Of a stretch of 59,479 bases of DNA, positions 54,524 through 59,479 are shown piece by piece. Position 1 is the stretch's first letter. Each line of letters opens with the position of its first letter. This DNA comes from Deltaproteobacteria bacterium. GTDB taxonomy: Bacteria > Myxococcota_A > UBA9160 > JAFDDA01. Both the position numbers and the translations under genes were made by a program. The notes below the pieces were generated by a model. That model was given only the letters and a program-made list of their open reading frames with translations. It made no database searches and was not told the DNA's origin. The stretch is from positions 1-59,479 of the forward strand of contig JAFDDA010000033.1 in assembly GCA_019311105.1 (NCBI GenBank). Direction: 5' to 3'.

Positions 54524-55303
54524 TTGCCCCGCTTCCGCCTCACCCTCGAATACGACGGAACCGAGTTCCTGGGCTGGCAGGCCCAGGCGGCTGGAGCCCG
54601 CACGGTCCAGGGCACGCTCGAGGCGGCCCTCGAGGGCCTTCTGGGCACCCCGGCGGGCGTCACCGGTGCGGGGCGAACCGATGCCGGGGTCCACGCCGAG
54701 GGCCAGGTCGCAAGCTTCGCAGCGGACACGAGCCTCGAACCCCGGGCCATCCAGAAGGCTCTGAACGGCCGGCTCCCAGCCGATCTCGCCGTCGTTGCGT
54801 GTGAGGTCGTGCCTTCCGCTTTCGACCCCCGTCGGGACGCCTGCTCCAAGCACTACCGCTATGCGCTCTGGAACGGCCCGGAGCGCTCGCCGCTCCGGCG
54901 CCGTCACGCACCGCTCGTCCCCGGCACCCTCGACGTGGCCGCCATGACCCGTGCGGCCCGGGCCTTCGAGGGAGAGCACGACTTCGCCTCACTCCAATCC
55001 ACCGGGAGTTCCGTCAAGACGAGCGTGCGGACGCTCCTCCGCTGCGAGGTGCAGGGCGTCGCGGGGGGCGAGATCCGTCTCGACGTCGAGGGCACGGGCT
55101 TCCTGCGCCACATGGTCCGGGCCCTGGCCGGGACGCTCGTCGAAGTGGGGCAGGGGAGGCGCTCCGAGGGCTCGATCCCCGCCCTCCTGGCCGCCACCGA
55201 TCGCTCCCAGGCCGGGCCCACGGCCCCGGCCGCGGGGCTCACCCTGGTCGCGGTGTGCTACCCCGGTGTTCCGGGCGATTCCGTCGCCAATCCGGGTGTT
55301 TAG
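54524..55303 (+). CDS. truA: tRNA pseudouridine(38-40) synthase TruA
   Basis: A 259-residue TruA: LTLEYDGTEFLGWQ at the N-terminus, the catalytic Asp53 in GAGRTDAGVHA, then FEGEHDFASLQ and GTGFLRHMVR. It modifies the anticodon stem-loop of many tRNAs. The TTG at 54524 directly precedes the family start and follows usg by 17 bp. Confidence 0.96.
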   Translation: MPRFRLTLEYDGTEFLGWQAQAAGARTVQGTLEAALEGLLGTPAGVTGAGRTDAGVHAEGQVASFAADTSLEPRAIQKALNGRLPADLAVVACEVVPSAFDPRRDACSKHYRYALWNGPERSPLRRRHAPLVPGTLDVAAMTRAARAFEGEHDFASLQSTGSSVKTSVRTLLRCEVQGVAGGEIRLDVEGTGFLRHMVRALAGTLVEVGQGRRSEGSIPALLAATDRSQAGPTAPAAGLTLVAVCYPGVPGDSVANPGV

Positions 55304-55317
55304 CCGCGAAGGTGGGC

Positions 55318-55346
55318 TTGACGCGTTGCAGCGTGTGAGGTAAACC
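55318..55346 (+). promoter_or_regulatory. Possible promoter of rplM-rpsI
   Basis: TTGACG (five of six to consensus) at 55318-55323 and TAAACC at 55341-55346 with 17-bp spacing, just after truA and about 30 bp before rplM. The -10 is weak. Confidence 0.5.
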
Positions 55347-55376
55347 TGCGCGTCCCCTTCTGCTAGGAGCGAACCC

Positions 55377-55829
55377 GTGGGAGCGAGCGCACACCGCGCG
55401 ACCCAGAGTGCCCGTCCGGCCGACATGGAGTCGAACTGGTACGTCATCGACGCCAAGGACCTCGTCCTCGGTCGCCTGTCCACGCGTGTGGCCATGATCC
55501 TGCGTGGCAAGCACCGCCCGGACTACACGCCCCACGTCGACCACGGCGACAGCGTGATCGTCGTCAACGTCGAGAAGGTCAAGCTGACGGGCCGCAAGCT
55601 CGAGCAGAAGACCTACTACCGCCACAGCGGTTACGTCGGTTCGATCAAGGCGACGACTGCCGGCGAGGTGCTGGCTTCCGTGCATCCCGAGCGTGTCGTC
55701 CAGAACGCCATCCGCGGCATGCTGCCCAAGAACGCACTCGGCAGAAAGCTCATCAAGAAGCTGAAGCTCTACGCCGGCCCCGATCATCCCCATGCGGCCC
55801 AGAAGCCGGAGGAACTGACCCTTGGCTAG
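55377..55829 (+). CDS. rplM: 50S ribosomal protein L13
   Basis: A 150-residue L13: [32 protein letters not shown], the [17 protein letters not shown] core and HAAQKPE near the end. The GTG at 55377 gives about 20 residues before WYVIDA, which align with the usual N-terminus (T-x-SAxPAD), so the internal ATG at 55425 is too late. It overlaps rpsI by 8 bp. Confidence 0.96.
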   Translation: MGASAHRATQSARPADMESNWYVIDAKDLVLGRLSTRVAMILRGKHRPDYTPHVDHGDSVIVVNVEKVKLTGRKLEQKTYYRHSGYVGSIKATTAGEVLASVHPERVVQNAIRGMLPKNALGRKLIKKLKLYAGPDHPHAAQKPEELTLG

Positions 55830-56211
55830 TCCGATCACTGCCACTGGAAAGCGGAAGACCGCCGTCGCTCGCGTCCGGCTCGTGCCGGGAACGGGCAACA
55901 TGCTGGTCAACGGCCGCACCGTGGACGAATACTTCCCGCGCGAGGCCCTGCGCGGCCTCGTGGCCCAGCCGATGGCTGCCTGCAACATGACCGGTCGCTA
56001 CGACGTCCATGCCACGCTGCATGGCGGCGGCGTCACCGGCCAGGCCGGCGCCCTGCGCCACGGCATCGCCCGAGCCCTCGAGAAGCTCGACCCGACCCAG
56101 CGCACCACGCTGAAGAAGGCGGGTCACCTGACTCGGGACGCCCGGAAGAAGGAGCGCAAGAAGTACGGTCAGCGCGGTGCCCGTGCGCGCTTCCAGTTCT
56201 CCAAGCGCTAG
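55822..56211 (+). CDS. rpsI: 30S ribosomal protein S9
   Basis: A 129-residue S9: [45 protein letters not shown] and the C-terminal tail ending in KR that reaches the P-site ([11 protein letters not shown]). The TTG at 55822 lies inside the rplM 3' end, so the pair is coupled. A strong terminator follows 28 bp after the stop. Confidence 0.96.
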   Translation: MASPITATGKRKTAVARVRLVPGTGNMLVNGRTVDEYFPREALRGLVAQPMAACNMTGRYDVHATLHGGGVTGQAGALRHGIARALEKLDPTQRTTLKKAGHLTRDARKKERKKYGQRGARARFQFSKR

Positions 56212-56238
56212 GCCGCTCGTTCGCGAGCACGAACCCGA

Positions 56239-56270
56239 ACGGGAGGCCCTGCGGCCTCCCGTTTTCTTTT
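56239..56270 (+). terminator. Intrinsic terminator after rpsI
   Basis: A perfect 10-bp GC-rich stem (ACGGGAGGCC paired with GGCCTCCCGT) with a CTGC loop, followed by TTTTCTTTT. It ends the rplM-rpsI transcript and means argC needs its own promoter in the next 60 bp or read-through. Confidence 0.93.
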
Positions 56271-56297
56271 CCGCCTCCGAGAGGCGAACATGGTGGA

Positions 56298-56344
56298 GCC
56301 ATGACTCCGAAGCTATTGAACACGAGCGCGCCATGACTCCGAAG
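56298..56344 (+). repeat. Duplicated argC start region (32-bp period)
   Basis: The 15 bases at 56298-56312 (GCC, then ATGACTCCGAAG) recur exactly at 56330-56344, where the second copy is the argC start. Unlike other junction repeats, only the downstream gene's start is doubled. Confidence 0.88.
56301..56336 (+). CDS. Minicistron before argC (11 codons)
   Basis: ATG at 56301 reads MTPKLLNTSAP and closes with a TGA overlapping the argC ATG at 56333. Its first four residues equal those of ArgC (MTPK). Just upstream a four-codon frame MVEP (ATG 56290) ends with a TGA overlapping this ATG. So two ATGA overlaps lead into argC. Translation is not shown. Confidence 0.35.
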   Translation: MTPKLLNTSAP

Positions 56345-57286
56345 GTCTACATCGACGGCCACGTGGGGACGACGGGCTTGCGGGTTCGCGAGTGGCTGGC
56401 GGATCGCAAGGATGTCTCGCTGGTGACGGTGCCCGACGCCCAGCGGAAGGACGCGGCGGCGCGCGAAGCGGCCGTGGCCGCGGCGGATGTGGCCGTCCTG
56501 TGCCTGCCCGACGATGCATCCCGAGACGCTGCCGCCTGGGCCGAGGCCGCTGGCACGCCCGTCGTCGATGCCAGCACGGCCCATCGCGTTGCCGACGGCT
56601 GGGTCTACGGCCTGCCCGAGCTCCAGCCTGGCCAACGCGAGGCAATCGCGGGCGCGCGACGGATCTCGAACCCCGGGTGCTACGCCCAGGCCCTCATCCT
56701 GCTCGTGCGGCCGCTCGTCGACGCGGGGTTGTTGTCGCCCGATCGGCCCCTCCATGTCCATGCGATCTCGGGTTACAGCGGGGGCGGTCGCACGATGATC
56801 GAGAAGTGGGAGGCCCCGGAAGAGGGGCTCGTGGGGCTGCCATTCCCTGCGCCCTACGCCCTCGAGCGGGTTCACAAACACGTGCCTGAGATGACCGAGT
56901 ACGCCCGCTTGGCGAACGAACCTCAGTTCCTGCCGGCGGTGGGTGCGTTTCGTTGCGGCATGCGGGTCACGTTGCCGCTGCACGCGGCCGAGCTGGGGGA
57001 CGCCTCCGGCAAGGCCCTCTGGGAAACCCTGAGTGAGCGCTACGCCGGTGAGACATTCGTGCGCGTCGCGCCCTTCGCCGAGCGACCCGACCCGGGCGAG
57101 CACGGCCTCGACCCGCGCGCGTGCAACGATACGAACCGCATCGATCTGCACGTCCTCCCGCACCCGAGTGGCCACGTGGCGCTCGTCGCCGTGCTGGACA
57201 ACCTCGGCAAAGGCGCCTGCGGCAACGCGATCCAGAGCGTCAACCTGCTGCTCGGCCTGCCCGAAGCGGCAGGGCTCCCGCTCTGA
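56333..57286 (+). CDS. argC: N-acetyl-gamma-glutamyl-phosphate reductase, short (type 2)
   Basis: A 317-residue ArgC of the short type: PKVYIDGHVGTTGLRVREWL at the start, the catalytic Cys in ISNPGCYAQA, the AISGYSGGGRTMI loop and the conserved HKHVPEM segment. It reduces N-acetylglutamyl phosphate in arginine synthesis, together with ArgJ encoded at 38.6 kb. It is separated from rpsI by a terminator and preceded by minicistrons. Confidence 0.95.
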   Translation: MTPKVYIDGHVGTTGLRVREWLADRKDVSLVTVPDAQRKDAAAREAAVAAADVAVLCLPDDASRDAAAWAEAAGTPVVDASTAHRVADGWVYGLPELQPGQREAIAGARRISNPGCYAQALILLVRPLVDAGLLSPDRPLHVHAISGYSGGGRTMIEKWEAPEEGLVGLPFPAPYALERVHKHVPEMTEYARLANEPQFLPAVGAFRCGMRVTLPLHAAELGDASGKALWETLSERYAGETFVRVAPFAERPDPGEHGLDPRACNDTNRIDLHVLPHPSGHVALVAVLDNLGKGACGNAIQSVNLLLGLPEAAGLPL

Positions 57287-59203
<1,917 letters not shown>

Positions 59204-59311
59204 GAAGAAGATTGGATGGTCAGGCCAATTCTGATTCCGCCTTCGGCGGGGCCCCAAGCGGCGGTTGCGCGGTGGCAGGGCCTGAGCCAAGTTCCCGGAT
59301 TCAAAAGGAAA

Positions 59312-59387
59312 GGGACGCTAGCTCAGTTGGGAGAGCGCTGCCTTCACACGGCAGAGGTCACTGGTTCGAGCCCAGTGCGTCCCACCA
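59312..59387 (+). tRNA. tRNA-Val (CAC)
   Basis: A full cloverleaf of 76 nt with encoded CCA. Acceptor GGGACGC pairs with GCGTCCC; the anticodon stem CTGCC/GGCAG encloses loop TTCACAC with anticodon CAC; the T-loop is GGTTCGAGCC. It decodes GTG. Confidence 0.97.
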
Positions 59388-59398
59388 CTTTCTCCCAT

Positions 59399-59475
59399 GG
59401 CCCAGTAGCTCAGTTGGATAGAGCACTTGCCTCCGAAGCAAGGGGTCGCAGGTTCGAATCCTGCCTGGGTCACCA
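59399..59475 (+). tRNA. tRNA-Arg (CCG)
   Basis: A full cloverleaf of 77 nt with encoded CCA. Acceptor GGCCCAG pairs with CTGGGTC (one G-T pair); anticodon stem CTTGC/GCAAG encloses CTCCGAA with anticodon CCG; T-loop GGTTCGAATCC. It decodes CGG. It follows tRNA-Val by 11 bp, so they are likely co-transcribed. Confidence 0.97.
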
Positions 59476-59479
59476 TGGG

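Noticed and set aside
59391-59479. CCATGG-type direct repeats flanking tRNA-Arg as an integration (att) site
   Set aside because: Repeats are only six to seven bases, and no integrase or element is present.

Overview
This is a GC-rich bacterial chromosome segment with densely packed genes, many stop-start overlaps (ATGA, GTGA, TTGA) and unusually many TTG starts. The housekeeping blocks (rpsB-tsf-pyrH-frr-uppS-dxr-rseP, ilvC-psd-pssA-leuA-leuB-usg-truA-rplM-rpsI-argC-pyrG) together with P450, SnoaL, VOC and MocR accessory genes suggest a Myxococcota or other 'deltaproteobacterial-grade' lineage. That placement is an inference from gene order and composition. I see no prophage, insertion sequence, CRISPR array or rRNA.

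Layout. Positions 1-9.2 kb are accessory: a truncated SDR and a GH3 glycosidase (minus strand), a cytochrome P450, a secreted VWA protein, a remnant of a BCCT transporter, a VOC protein, a secreted FKBP isomerase, a GST-like protein and a histidine phosphatase. Positions 9.4-14.1 kb hold a FecR protein, a TPR lipoprotein, a DUF3445 haem protein and the methionine-salvage pair mtnP-mtnA. Positions 14.2-23.6 kb hold a membrane PAS protein, a MocR regulator facing a SnoaL-like gene, a TMTC-like TPR membrane protein with a possible 27-residue partner, a CDF transporter, a GT4/GH99-like fusion and a second VOC protein.

Positions 23.7-28.9 kb look like one operon: a TIM-barrel isomerase, a nitronate monooxygenase, then amine dehydrogenase genes in the order mauB-mauE-mauD-mauA and a c-type cytochrome. 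The small subunit resembles aromatic amine dehydrogenase. It keeps both tryptophans of the TTQ cofactor but lacks both cysteines of one conserved disulfide. No mauG is present. Positions 29.0-35.6 kb carry a response regulator diguanylate cyclase, a frameshifted rarA, nadK, recN, an FHA protein and an M23 peptidase. Positions 35.8-59.5 kb are core genes: secA, argJ, the rpsB-rseP block, tsaB, branched-chain amino acid and phospholipid genes, an asd-like usg gene that has lost its catalytic residues, truA, rplM-rpsI, argC, pyrG and two tRNAs.

The most unusual signal is scattered across the whole window. Short tandem duplications (periods 21-36 bp) sit on or next to stop codons and gene junctions at about eleven places. 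At several junctions (nadK-recN, uppS-dxr, psd-pssA twice) the duplicated segment carries the end of the upstream gene plus the start of the downstream gene. A complete 8-11 codon minicistron is therefore inserted, starting at a copy of the downstream start codon and ending at a copy of the upstream stop codon. Similar minicistrons precede argC and leuB. The copies have diverged by point changes, which argues against an assembly artefact. Whether these are translated coupling elements or just scars of a junction-targeted duplication process is open.
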